DNA of 64,000 nucleotides from Dioscorea cayenensis subsp. rotundata (GCF_009730915.1 NC_052483.1:1302001-1366000), one strand, 5' to 3'. Shown: positions 23,701-35,275, counted from the first letter of the stretch. Translations and numbers: made by a program. Notes: a model not told the origin generated them from the sequence alone.

Positions 23701-24539
23701 CACAGAGAACACATTCAAACATTCAAATTATAAATGAAAAACAAAGTCCATGTGTTGTCTGTCCACCAAAGCCTGCAAACTTTGCTGCCATTCCAACCAC
23801 AATCCACTCTCTCCTTCAGGGACCATCCTAGCTAGCTAGCTATTATTCCCATCTCATTAACCTCCTCTTCTTTATTTTTTCACCACCTTCTTCATTAACC
23901 TTCTACTCAAATATATATATATATATATATTGAATTAAAATGAGAGGCATATATCTTAGAAATAATCCAAGTATGACTATGACATCTAAGTATATAAGTA
24001 AATATATTGTATCATATAAACCATAGTGAGAAATCTAATATATCGTATTAATTAGAGAATTAATTAACAACAAAATCATAATCACTTACCTCCAGCAATA
24101 ATAAATTAGAGTAGATGCTGGGTATTTCCAAAAACATTTAATCTAGGACTTTACAGTTGGTCTATACATATATATAATTCTTTTCATAAAAAAATTAACT
24201 CCACTTCAAATTTTAGATAAATTATTATAAAAAGTAGTATTTATTATTAACATAAGATTCAACATATAATATTTTGAACAGCCATTGGTTACATACTTAC
24301 ATAAATCTATTTAATTTTAAATCATTCAAAAATAGTTTAAGTCACTTAAAAAAACATTAAATTTACTTAAGATAATTTAAATCTAAATTAGATTTAAACT
24401 AACAACATCATCATCCATATAGATATATAAAATATAAAAATAAAAAGAAGAAGAAGATAAGAACAAGAGTAAAATACAAGCAGAAGAGAGAAGAGAACAA
24501 TCAGAGTGACAGAGTAATAAAAAGGAGGATGAAAACATT
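23701..24539. other. AT-rich sequence upstream of the YABBY gene
   Basis: No gene is supported. It contains TA microsatellites (for example about 23912-23930) and long A/T tracts. Confidence 0.5.
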
Positions 24540-24830
24540 GAGGACTGAGAAAAGACTAGACCTGGTTGTCTCTGATGAAGGGAAAGCCTTTCTCCAAATG
24601 GGTGCTGTTATCGGGTCCCTCGGATCCCAATCATTGTGCCCGAATCCGTTATAAGTGACAAAACCTCCCATGAGACTTATACTTCAATGGAAAGCATGCG
24701 GGTTCGGATCCGGACTCTCTTCTTTTGCCCGAATTAGTAAACCCGTTAAGTATCGTCACATCACTCCTCCCTTTGATTGTGACCTCTGATCCTCTTCCCA
24801 CTATATATAATTCTATTCATTCATTCTTTC
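24540..24830 (+). promoter_or_regulatory. GC-richer block upstream of the YABBY gene, with TATA-like box
   Basis: This block of about 230 bp is markedly richer in G+C than the 800 bp on either side. It carries GGGTCCCTCGGATCCC, GGTTCGGATCCGGACTC, TGTCTC and TGCCCGAAT (twice). It has no open frame worth calling. A TATA-like CTATATATAA lies at 24801-24810, about 800 bp before the YABBY start codon. It may be the distal promoter or a conserved regulatory block; this is inference from composition and position. Confidence 0.35.
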
Positions 24831-25574
24831 TTTCTTTCTTCTTTCTTCTTTCTTTCCTTCTATTTATTTATTTATTTATGTAATTATATACAAAAATAAT
24901 AACAATAAATAGTAAAATTTATTCTAATTAATAAAGCTATTTATATATATATTGCTGTAGTCTTACTTTAATGACTGTGGTTAGATTTTTTTATTAAAAA
25001 AATTACTTTAATGATGTGGTTAAACTATTATATATATATATTTGTATTCCTCGGTCTCTGGTGAGGTCTTTAATCTGTTTATCTTTTTTATATGGTTTTT
25101 TTGTACTGTGTGTCTATCATAATTTTTTTAACTTTTATTTTAATAAATTTATGATTTATTCATATTATTAAAAAAATACAGTAAAAGTGGGTAATATTAT
25201 CTTGGTCATTTTGTTACTTTGGACCACAAAATCAGTACAAATCCTTCAAATATATAAAAGACAAAGACAAAATGGTAAAACATCCTTCAAATCATAAGAC
25301 CAACTATATGAAAAAAGGAAAAAGAGGAGAGAGAACTATCACCACCACCCACCAACACCATCAATCAACTCAAAGAAGAAGCACATATCCCTAGCAAGCA
25401 GTAATTCCTACTCTTCAGTACTGTCCACGTGTACGAAGGCATTCCTCTCAAGAATAGAAACCCTAGTGATCACCATGTCTCTTTTCTCTTGGAACCTCTC
25501 TCTATCTCTCCTCTACAAAGTTCACCACCCTTCCCTTACTATTCTATCACCTTCTTCTCTTCATCTTCATTCCT

Positions 25575-25603
25575 CTTCTTCTTCTTCTTCTTCTTCTTCT
25601 TCT
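25575..25603 (+). repeat. (CTT)n microsatellite in the YABBY 5' leader
   Basis: About nine to ten CTT units end 14 bases before the start codon. Pyrimidine tracts like this are common in plant leaders. Confidence 0.9.
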
Positions 25604-25616
25604 CTTACTTTCTCTC

Positions 25617-26316
25617 ATGGACTTTGTCACCCCATCAGAGCATCTTTGCTACGTTCGTTGCACTTACTGCAACACTGTTCTTGCGGTACATTTACATATA
25701 TAAATATATTTATATGTATATGTATATATATATGTGTGTGTGTGTGTTAGGGGTTAGGGTTAGGGTTTTCTTGTAGACTTAATGGGCTTGATCACTTTGA
25801 TATATGTTTTGCAGGTTGGAGTTCCATTCAAGAGACTGATGGACACTGTAACTGTGAAATGTGGTCATTGTAACCATCTCTCTTTCCTCAGTCCTAGACC
25901 TTTGGTGCAACCTCTTTGCTCTGATTATCAGATGAGTTTTCAAGTATATATCATATATATGAATTAATTAAATGCATATCATGCATGTTGCTTGTTTAAT
26001 TTCTTACAGTGTTTTGGTTGTTATATGTATATGATAGAGCCCTTGCAGTGATTGCATGAAAGGTCAGCCTTTGACTCACCATTCTTCAACATCTAGTGAG
26101 CCATTGTCCCCAAAACCAGCTTTTGTTGTGAAACGTAAGCATTTCTTGGTTTATGATTCATGTTTTCATTTCTTTTTTTGCTTTACTACTACTTAATCAT
26201 CTCTTATTTAATTACAGCTCCTGAGAAGAAACATCGGCTTCCTTCCGCTTATAATCGGTTCATGAAGTAAGTCATTATATATAAGTAAATGTTTTGAATT
26301 AATTACTTGTCATTGG

Positions 26317-26347
<31 letters not shown>

Positions 26348-26874
26348 ATTAGAATAATTATATAATTACTTGTCATTGAATTAATCATGCATGTAAATGT
26401 TGAATATTGTTGTAGTTAATATCAATAAGTTAAATATTTCTTGAGAATGAACATAGAATTAATTTAACAGGGAGGAAATACAAAGAATCAAAGCAGCAAA
26501 ACCAGACATTCCTCACAGAGAGGCCTTCAGTATGGCTGCAAAGAATGTAAGGCTTAATCCAAAAAAATGAGTAGTAAAAAAACATCCAATAATTAGTCAT
26601 AATTAATAGTTATTGCTTATAAATATTTCTAATTAGTGGGCAAAGTGTGATCCTCGCAATTCAAGTGCATCAAATGCTGATAAAGATCGCCCTGCCAGAA
26701 ACATTGCTCATCAAAATGTAAGTCTAATATATGACTTTATTTATGATCATTTGAAAATGCTGTTAATTATAAACTGTTAATTGATAATTAATTATATATC
26801 TCATGCAGGAAAGAGGTAGTGGATTTAGCATGGAAAATTTCAATGCTTTGAAGCAACTTGAGCACAAGAACTAG
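25617..26874 (+). CDS. DL: YABBY transcription factor, CRABS CLAW / DROOPING LEAF type
   Basis: This nuclear DNA-binding regulator specifies carpels and, in grasses, the leaf midrib. Seven exons (25617-25685, 25815-25943, 26038-26134, 26218-26266, 26471-26546, 26637-26717, 26809-26874) all have GT-AG borders and join to 188 codons plus stop. The start [15 protein letters not shown] matches the grass DL start closely. The C2C2 zinc finger uses Cys15, Cys18, Cys39 and Cys42. The YABBY domain has [37 protein letters not shown] and AAKNWAKCDP. The middle linker is Ser-rich. An upstream ATG at 25475 opens an out-of-frame frame overlapping this start, which could dampen translation if the transcript begins further upstream. 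All introns are short; intron 2 is only 94 bp. The subfamily assignment is by recalled DL/CRC sequence and is strong. Confidence 0.95.
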
Positions 26875-29172
26875 AGCATTATTCAAGTCTCATGAATTTG
26901 AATCCCTATCTCTTCTAATTAATCAATGCTTTGACCAATGTTATTTGTTTAATTATGCATAGTTCTAGTTTAATTTCCTTGTGGTTGTACTAGTGTTGCT
27001 ATGATTAAATTATCTCTCTATATATGAGTTCTTAATCTCTTATGTGGGTGCTCTAGCTTTTCGGTATCCTAAATCCATCTTAATCCTTAAATATTTAATC
27101 AAATGATCAATAACTCTAGAGTTAATCCATATACATCTACCAACTATGATGTTCTTTTATTTATATATATGATTAATGTATATCATAATGGTTCTAGAAA
27201 TTTAATTAGCATATATTTGCGCAAATTGAATAACTGAAAAGTTGTAGATATATATTAATAATTTATCAAAAAAAAATTAAAGTTGAGAGCATATATATCA
27301 TCAACTTATTCCATTCTTCATTATGAACTCATGAGTAAAGTGAAGTTTGTATTTTAAGTAAATATTCATGTTTGAGAAAGTGATGGAGATAGACCAACTT
27401 CATTAAACAAGATTAAGATTTAATTAATCATTAATTGTAAAAAGATTTATATTGTCTTTTTGTTTTAGGGGACTAGATTCTTTGCCACAAATAAAAGACA
27501 ATATTCTTTTGTATCTAGGGATGATTGGTTAATAAGACCGATCATAAAACAAGCAAATAACTTAATTAATTACAAGATAGTGCTAAAAGATAATCAATAT
27601 AGTTGACTACCAATTTGTTCAAGAATCTAATATTTAGATTAATATTTCTTCAATTAGGCATGATTAACAAAGAACAAGTTGCGTTAAAGTCTTAATTACA
27701 TACATAAACCATATGTTATTAAACTAAAATACATCATTTGAGACAAGATCAAAATATTTAATCAACTCCCTTGTTGTTCTATGTTCATGGATTTGGAGAA
27801 CAAGACAATGAACTTTGATGCACTAATCTTCTATACTATCCTATATATTTTGTAATTAACCAACTTCTAATCAACTAAATGACATCATTATGCTACGAAG
27901 AAGTCACAACTCATATATTTTTATATTTTTACTAAATCAATAAAACCTTAATTAAAAAAAAAATGCCAACTCACATATATAATTAAAGTTTTTAAAGTCC
28001 GAAATGATGAATCTAATATGAATCAAATCAAAAACGAATTTATTTTAAGCGATAAACAACAAACAAACTAAGGTTATGCAAACCATTGATTAAAGCCGTC
28101 CCTCTCTTATGGATGATCTTGATTCCTTGATTCCTTCACCCACCCACTAATTAATATCATTAGTATTATATAGTAACACATGTACATGATGATACAATTA
28201 TCTCTTGTCTCACTATTCCATTAGGATGACCCTAATTTTCTCTTGATTCAAATGGAATGGTTGATAAGGTTAATATGGCATTAGGGTGAGTCCAACACAT
28301 AAGGTTTAGAGTATAAGGATACAAGAGAGATGAGAAGTTTGTGTGAGGTCCAAAGGAAACTTTTATCAACTTGTTGTGTTTGGTTTGAGATGTGATAGCA
28401 GTCCATCCAATCCAATGCAGCAGGCTAGGCTTTCTTGTAATTCATTAATATTATATTTGAGTGTGTATTGTTGCCTAGTGATCATAATCAACAAAGTACA
28501 TGTTCACATGGCACACAAATATCCATTGACAAAATGTGAAAGTGTAGAAGTCCTCAACATGGTTTGGTCTGTCAATTTGGCTCAGTCGGTCACATTTCTT
28601 GATTCTCATGTAACATAAAGGTTTCATTAATTATTCCCTCCTTTCCCTTCTTAAACAATGAAAAATCATTTGTTTTGCAAATAGCGGAAACAATTAGATT
28701 AAATGATAAAACTTCAAGTTATTTAAGCAAATGATTTTGAGGTCAAATCTTTATATATGAAAAAACACTCATTGGAAGATATCTATCTTTTTATAGGACT
28801 TCTACTATTTTCATCTCAAACTAATTTAAATCCTATGCATGACTCAGAAGAAACAGACCGGTCAGAGATTAAAATAATAATAAAATAAAAATAAAAATTG
28901 TTCTATGTAATCATACCCACTTCACTAGCCTAACCCTTTTTATTATTATTATTATTAAATTTATAGCTCACTAACCTAACTTAATTAGAACTATGCATGC
29001 AAAAAATAGGAACCCATGAAGCATAAATGAAACCCCTAAAAGTCAAAAGTCAACGCCCTTGTATGGTTTATCCAAACTCTTCTTCTTCTTCTTCTACCTC
29101 TCACTATATATATATATATATATACACACACAAACACACACAAACACAAACCCTAATTAACTCTAACACAGA
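26875..29172. other. Intergenic region between the YABBY and GRAS genes
   Basis: No gene is supported in 2.3 kb. The first 200 or so bases are probably YABBY 3' UTR. The rest is AT-rich with TA and ATT microsatellites. The 91-codon frame at 28343-28618 has no recognisable protein features. A TATA-like run (CTATATATATATATATATAC, about 29103-29124) lies roughly 50-70 bp before the GRAS start codon and is a plausible core promoter. Confidence 0.5.
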
Positions 29173-30468
29173 ATGGAAATGGATCACTATCCTTCTCCTC
29201 TAAAGAAAAGAAAACCACTCTCAGACTTAACCCTAACCCTAACCCTATCACCCACCTCCTCCACCCCTTCCACCTCCCCGGAGCCAGCAATGCTCCTCCA
29301 CCACCACCACCACCACCTTTCCACCAACCCCATGACCTCCCTCAAACCAGAAGAACGCGGCCTCCATCTCATCCAACTCCTCCTCGCCGGCGCCGCCCAC
29401 GTCTCCTCCGGCAACCTCTCCCGCGCCGACTCCTGCCTCCACCTCATCTCCACCATGTCCTCCCCTTCCGGTGACTCCATGCAACGTCTCTCCTCCATTC
29501 TCGCTTCCTCCCTCGCCACCCGCCTCCTCCGCCGCCGCCTCCCTGGCCTCCTCTCCGCCGTCCTCCCTCCTCGCAAACCTCTCAAACCTCTCACCTTCGC
29601 TCGTACTCTCCCTTACATCCCCTTCACCCACACCGCCACCTCGCGCGCCCTCCTCCGTGCCATCGCCCACGAACGCAACGTCCATGTCGTCGACCTCAGC
29701 GCCGCCGTTCACTCACTTGATCTCTGGGCTCCATTTCTTCACACCATCTCTCGTCTCCCACATGGTCCTCCGCATTTGAAGCTCACTTGTGTCTCCGGCG
29801 ACCATCATGTTCTTGAATCCTTAGGAACAGCACTCGTCAAAGAAGCCGACTCTCTCGACGTTCCATTCCGTTTCCATGCAGTGCACTCAGTGCTTTCTGA
29901 GCTTGATCTTGATACTCTCCATGTTCACGCTGGTGAAGCTCTGTTCGTAGTTTCACTCTTCAAACTCCATGAGTTGCTCGCCGGAGAGGTGGAAAGGATG
30001 AATGGACTGTTGTTAAATTTGCAAGGGATGGGACCGAGTGTGGTGGTGCTGGCGGAGCAGGAGGCTGAGCACAATTCGGAGAGAGTGGCCGAGAGGTTTG
30101 TCGAAGGTTTGCATCATTATAGTGCTTTGTTTGATTCGGTGGAGGCGGTGGCGGCGATGGGAACGATGGGGGAGGAGGAGAGGAGGGAGGTAGAGGACAT
30201 GGTCGGAAGGGAGATAGAGAACGTTGTGGCTTGTGAAGGGGTGGAGAGGGTGGAAAGGCATGAGAAGACGGTGAAATGGATTGTGAGGATGGAACGAGCA
30301 GGGTTCCGGCAAGGGAGGTTTTGGGGGGACGCCGTCGAGGAGGGGAGGAGGGTGGTGGAATCATGGGCCGGTGGCGGTGGCTTCGCTGTGGTGGTGGAGT
30401 GTGGTTGTCTTATGATATGTTGGCATGATAAGCCACTCTACTCTATCTCTGCATGGCATTGTTTATGA
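29173..30468 (+). CDS. GRAS transcription regulator, SCARECROW-LIKE 3 type
   Basis: This nuclear co-regulator, by homology with SCL3, acts with DELLA and SCARECROW proteins in gibberellin response and root endodermis. It is intronless, 431 residues. A variable N-terminus (basic KKRK, poly-His at 43-48) is followed at about 57 by LKPEERGLHLIQLLLAGAAH, the SCL3-type first leucine-rich region. The VHIID motif is VHVVDL (170-175), then GPPHLKLT, GEALFVVS and AEQEAEHNSERVAERF. The C-terminal SAW region has CEGVERVERHEK and ICWHDKPLYSISAWHC. GC content is far above its surroundings. The last codon (Leu) and stop come from a 53-bp tandem duplication; the original end was probably AWHC-stop. The insert between GEAL and the next block is much shorter than in Arabidopsis SCL3. 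The gene family is sure, the exact orthologue less so. Confidence 0.92.
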   Translation: MEMDHYPSPLKKRKPLSDLTLTLTLSPTSSTPSTSPEPAMLLHHHHHHLSTNPMTSLKPEERGLHLIQLLLAGAAHVSSGNLSRADSCLHLISTMSSPSGDSMQRLSSILASSLATRLLRRRLPGLLSAVLPPRKPLKPLTFARTLPYIPFTHTATSRALLRAIAHERNVHVVDLSAAVHSLDLWAPFLHTISRLPHGPPHLKLTCVSGDHHVLESLGTALVKEADSLDVPFRFHAVHSVLSELDLDTLHVHAGEALFVVSLFKLHELLAGEVERMNGLLLNLQGMGPSVVVLAEQEAEHNSERVAERFVEGLHHYSALFDSVEAVAAMGTMGEEERREVEDMVGREIENVVACEGVERVERHEKTVKWIVRMERAGFRQGRFWGDAVEEGRRVVESWAGGGGFAVVVECGCLMICWHDKPLYSISAWHCL

Positions 30469-30516
30469 TATGTTGGCATGATAAGCCACTCTACTCTATC
30501 TCTGCATGGCATTGTT
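30411..30516 (+). repeat. Perfect 2 x 53-bp tandem duplication over the GRAS stop codon
   Basis: The unit beginning TATGATATGTTGGCATGATA occupies 30411-30463 and again 30464-30516 without a mismatch. The first copy encodes the last 17 codons of the GRAS gene; the second is now 3' UTR apart from the bases of the new stop. Confidence 0.97.
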
Positions 30517-31311
30517 GAGATAATTTTTTGAATTTTTATTAGAGGTTGAAATGATTTTTAAATAGTAATTTTAATGGAATTAATGAGCAACTCTTAATTG
30601 GAAGAATTAATGATGAATGATTAATGGTTAGAGACTAGCTAATTAAGAAGAACTAGAAGTCCTCCATCAATGGACATTAATGTTGCAGGAATTGTGGACA
30701 AGAATGTCTTGTCTTCAACCTTATAATGAAGTTATGTTCCCTCATTAGCTTACAATGCCACTCCATATTCAATGGAAGTGGACCTATAAAGTTTAATTTG
30801 TAAGAAAGTTGTTTAGTGATCACACTAGCTAATCAAGATTAGGGATGCATATAGTGTTAGTTTTTATACTTGGTAGGGTATAATATTAATTTAACCAAGA
30901 CTTATTTCCAAAAATCTCTCAATTAAGGATAATTGATGACTTTGGTGCACTATATATATATGGTTTGTAATTAATTTTAAAATGATAAGAGAGTTATCTT
31001 CTTCTCAAGTTGTATAGTATTATTTCTAGCTAGCATCATGAACTTCAACTAAGTGACAAGATTTGAATTCACTGCTCCATACTCAACATGTCACTTACCT
31101 ACCATTAGTCGTACATGTTTCTCAAGAAAATTAAGTCACTTTGAAAAGCAGAATGGGTGGGATGGGAAACTGATCAATGTGTGATAACTTGATCAAGATC
31201 AACAAACAAACACCCCGCATAACAAGAAATCAGTTTAAACTCAGAAAACAAGCTTGGATTTCTTTAATCCATTGATATAAACTAAGATAATTAACTTATG
31301 AAGAAACAGAA
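30517..31311. other. Convergent intergenic region
   Basis: This lies between two convergent genes and probably holds both 3' UTRs. It is AT-rich with no supported gene. Confidence 0.5.
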
Positions 31312-32031
31312 CTAACTAGCAATGGTAGTATCTCTTTTGATGACCTTCATGTTTGTAGCACCATAAACAGGTAAACCACTTGAGACATGATCATCAGTCA
31401 ACTCATAGTTCTTCAACTCAAACAGATCAGAGCTTGAATCACTATCCCCATCGTCATTCTCTCCATAGTTCTTCAAAACTTCCTTTTTCTCCATTACAAA
31501 CTTTGGGGCCAAGCGCTTCTTCTCATCATTGATAACTTTGTAAACCTTTGTTGAAGTACTGGCAGTTAGGCTTGGAGAATGGCTGATGCTACTTCTTCTA
31601 CTCCTCCCACCATAATTCTCTTCATTATCCTTTGTTGACAACGAAGAAGACTTTGACTTCACCTTCACCTTTGATGCAACTTGATTGAATAATGAGTTGA
31701 GGAAAGATGCAAGCCTGCCACCAGGTGAGCTTGGTTGCTTACTGTTCTTCTTCTCATTAATGCATTGTTTCTCAACCTTTGGAGGAGGTTGAGAGATCAT
31801 GGTACCTATTGGCATGTCCAAGCTCTTCCTCAATGGCCTCCATGAAAGTCTCTCCTCTTTCATTCTCCCATGACCACCAACAATACTTCTAACACTCACA
31901 TTACCGTCCGTGCCACCGGAGAAGTATCGTGCAGCTTCAAAGACATCAATCTCATCGGAGTCTTTTCGGCGGCGAGCCATGGTGGACATGAATGAAGATG
32001 GAGTAGCAGAGGGGGTGGTTTTTGTGGACAT
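31312..32031 (-). CDS. Plant-specific protein of unknown function with GRLASFLNSLF motif
   Basis: A single 239-codon exon with a natural stop. The protein looks mostly disordered: Ser-rich, with many Lys/Arg. Four blocks look conserved-like: EIDVFEAARYFSGG (27-40), SPGGRLASFLNSLF (102-115), SDSSSDLFEL (197-206) and LPVYGATNM (220-228). The GRLASFLNSLF block recalls BIG GRAIN 1-like proteins and the SSSDLFEL block recalls the PHYTOCHROME KINASE SUBSTRATE group, but I cannot place it firmly in either, and BIG GRAIN 1's PSFSSTLLDAIYRSID start is absent. No signal peptide or membrane helix is seen. The start is the first Met; Met15 or Met18 is possible. Coding is supported by length, codon pattern and blocks; the function is not known to me. 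Confidence 0.85.
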   Translation of the reverse strand: MSTKTTPSATPSSFMSTMARRRKDSDEIDVFEAARYFSGGTDGNVSVRSIVGGHGRMKEERLSWRPLRKSLDMPIGTMISQPPPKVEKQCINEKKNSKQPSSPGGRLASFLNSLFNQVASKVKVKSKSSSLSTKDNEENYGGRSRRSSISHSPSLTASTSTKVYKVINDEKKRLAPKFVMEKKEVLKNYGENDDGDSDSSSDLFELKNYELTDDHVSSGLPVYGATNMKVIKRDTTIAS

Positions 32032-32378
32032 GGTGCTGTGTTAGCTAACTAGCTAGCTAGCTATTTGTTTGCATGGTGTGTTGTTGTTGTTGTTGTTAAT
32101 GATGATGTTCTTAAAAGGAAGGCCATAAATCAAAGGAGTGATTCAAGTGATCTGAGAGGTGGAACCCTAGTTAGAAGGTGATTTTGAGAATGATTGAGGG
32201 TGGTGGAGAGGCAACACCTTTGAACAGCACAAACCCCCACCATACCTGTTCATGTTGAATGCTTGTTTTGCCTTTAAAATCACCTACTTTGTTCTAAATG
32301 TTAGCCTTCTTATGTTATGTGTTGGTGGTGGAAAAGAGCCTTAAATGTCTTCTTTGTATTCTACTTTCTTATCTATAT

Positions 32379-32410
<32 letters not shown>

Positions 32411-34230
32411 TTATGTATATGTCCAATTAGGGTTTATATATTGTTTAATCTTGATGGATCAATAGTAACATCAAATGGATTGCAATCAGAGGTGACATGT
32501 AAGTACATTTTGGAACTATTTTTATGTTAAAAATAGGTATGCTTTTTTTAATAAAAAATAGAATATAATTTTTATTTGGGGTTTATATATAGGCCATGAA
32601 TGATTTATAGATTGAGCTTAGTTTAACATATTAATAAATTAATTACTTAACCGGCCAATGGTGATGATAATATTTAGAAATAATAATCTCATCATTTTAA
32701 CCAATAGATAAATTTAAATGTGAGAATTAACTTTGGTTGAATTCTTAACAATGTAAATGTGAACAAATTAATATCATTTTTTTTTGAGAAAAAAAATTAT
32801 GTTATGAATTATAGAGATTATAATAATCTCATATTAGACAAACATAAACAGTGATGAGTGAGAGAGTCTGGGGATCAAGCGAGAGACCAAGTAATCAATT
32901 GAATCACATATAATGATTATCTTAATTTAGTCTCAAGTCCTCTATAATGTACTTAATCAATATATATACTTGAACTAAAAGGACAACATAATTCAAATGG
33001 AGATTTGATATGTTTTAAAAATAATGATTTATAAAATATTAATCTCAAGTCAAGCAAACATAAACATTGATTGACTAACCAATTGCTTAATTAATACACA
33101 AGGATCATCTTTAGTAAAGTCCCCAAATAATTTATATACACAAAGTGGAGACAAAACCAACCGATTTCAACAACTAAACTAAATATAATCTTTTTAATTA
33201 GATACCGTCTTTGCATTATATGAAATTATGAATAGAAGAAGTATATATAACAAGACGGTATGAATATGAACTACAATGCCAAAAATATTTCATGTGAGAT
33301 GTTGTGGAATGTCCAATCAAATTTGATCCAAAACTTTATGTTGGCCAATCCTAACCATGAATCTAGTCCAATGTCATGTAGCTTTCTTTTAATTAGCTCC
33401 ATAGAATTCCATGCAATTATACTAGACAAGCTGTGCAAAAGCTTGAACTTCTTCTTCTCCCACTGAAATAACAAACAAAGCACATATGGATAGATGCCCC
33501 CTTTTGCATGCACTACACCACCATGAATTATATGATTCATTGGTAGCTGGAAAATCTATGTCCCATCTTGTTCTCTTGTGAAGTTACAATTAGAATCTCA
33601 AAATTTTGATCATGAGAACAATAGATATTGAGTAATGAATTTGGATATCATGCATGACCGGCCAACATGGTCAAAATTGATGAACCTAAGATAATAATTA
33701 ATTCATTTGAGGTGACACCACCAATATGGCCCTCCATTCTTAACTTGTGGCTATTGTTATTCTTAAGGGAAAAAGAAAATATATACTAAACTTTTCTCTA
33801 TATAAAAAAAAGCATGAAGACATAACAAGATGAGGTAGATTTGGACTAGTCTGAAATGTTATCTCTTTGTCTACTAACTATTATAAATAATTAGCCATTT
33901 AAAATTAGTAATGATTCATATAGATAAACACTTAGATTAAAGAGGCAATGTGATGATGATGTGAAGTACATGAAGAGGAATTAATGAATTAGGGATGAAC
34001 AGTAGGTAGTGAGAGATTGGCTTTCTTGTCAATAGACAAGACTCAACTCACCCTTTTGATGTTTCATGAAACATGGGATTAGGTTTTGAATTGAGAGCTT
34101 GTCAATGAGTGAAGGTTATCTCTCCTTTCAAGCTATTCAATCATAGTTGGTGCCTTAGATTATTTTTTTTATTTATTTATTTATTTATTTATTTGATAAA
34201 TATGAAAAAACCATACCCTTACGAGAGAGG
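32032..34230. other. Intergenic region with (AC)n microsatellite
   Basis: The first 250 bases hold the promoter and leader of the minus-strand gene, with an AGCT run (32050-32062) and a GTT run (32083-32097). An (AC)n microsatellite of about 15 units lies at 32382-32411. Overlapping small frames on both strands at 33260-33540 look like chance. No gene is supported. Confidence 0.5.
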
Positions 34231-35275
34231 GTTGAACCTAAAGATAGCAATCTCGTACCCTCTTTGATCGGGTACAGGTACGTATAAGGGCATTAATAAT
34301 TATTTTTCTAGTGGATATGGGTTGGGTAAGGGTTAAGGGTATGCCTCTATCCTGCCTGTATACTTATCAGTACCTTTACCAGTTGATACGGGTATGAGTC
34401 ATACCAGTATCCATATCCTCATGTGTGTGTATATATAAATATATATTAAGCTAAACATTTATTCACAATTTATTAGAGACCCATTTTCATGGTGATTAAT
34501 TTAAAAATAATACTTTAAATTTTCTCTTATTAATATATTATTTTGAAGTTTATTTAATTTTTATATTTATATGTTATAGAGTATAATATTATCAAAATTG
34601 TATTTTGGATTTATATTAAAAATCATAATTAAATTAAAATATTATAAAACAAAATATAAAAAATTAATGTCATAATAATTTATTCAATAAATTATAAGAA
34701 CATCGAAAATAAAATGCAAATAAAAAATTAATTAAATATATAAATTAATCAATTGATTTATAAATTTATAAGAATTACTTAATTTACCATTATACTTCTT
34801 TTTAAAATCTCAGTAGATATTTATAAAATTTTAAACCATATAAAATATAAATAGTAGATATATGAAAACTTTAAAACAAAAACTAAGATAGTTAAACATA
34901 AACATAAAAGATAGAGTTATTGTTATTTTTGTAGATACTTGCTTTTTTTATATGGTCAATCATATCAAGAACATTCTAATGTCATTTTTTATTACTTTTT
35001 GTGATATATTATATAATTTTGAATTTATCAACATGTATTATATAAACATTATATTGAAATGGATTATGACTTTATTACTATTATTTAAATATAATTTGGT
35101 AATTTGAACAACTGGTAAGTGGGTAGTTACGGATATACCTATACTCTGTGAGTAAAGATAAAGTAATGGTACATTTTTTTCTCTTGAAGCGTACGTGTAT
35201 AGGTAGAGATTACGGATTTGGGTAAAGGGTAAGGGTCTTGATATATCTTATCCGTCTGCCATTTCTAGTTAAACC
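34231..35275. mobile_element. Non-autonomous hAT-like element, about 1.03 kb
   Basis: Flanks GTTGAACC (34231-34238) and GTTAAACC (35268-35275) form an 8-bp target duplication with one mismatch. The termini TAAAGATAGCAATC and GTCTGCCATTTCTA are imperfect inverted repeats (10 of 14 when paired). GC-richer subterminal blocks with GGGTACAGGTACG and ACGTGTATAGGTAG surround a very AT-rich core. There is no coding. The 8-bp duplication and short termini fit the hAT superfamily. Confidence 0.7.

Noticed and set aside
25429-25776. 115-codon frame upstream of the YABBY gene
   Set aside because: It starts at a GTG, runs through leader, YABBY exon 1 and intron 1, and is rich in microsatellite residues.
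29187-30364. Long minus-strand and other-frame ORFs across the GRAS gene
   Set aside because: They are GC-driven shadows of the GRAS coding strand; their low-complexity Arg/Gly/Pro content matches no family.
33260-33540. Overlapping 68- and 89-codon frames on both strands
   Set aside because: No recognisable motif on either strand; likely chance in a locally stop-poor stretch.
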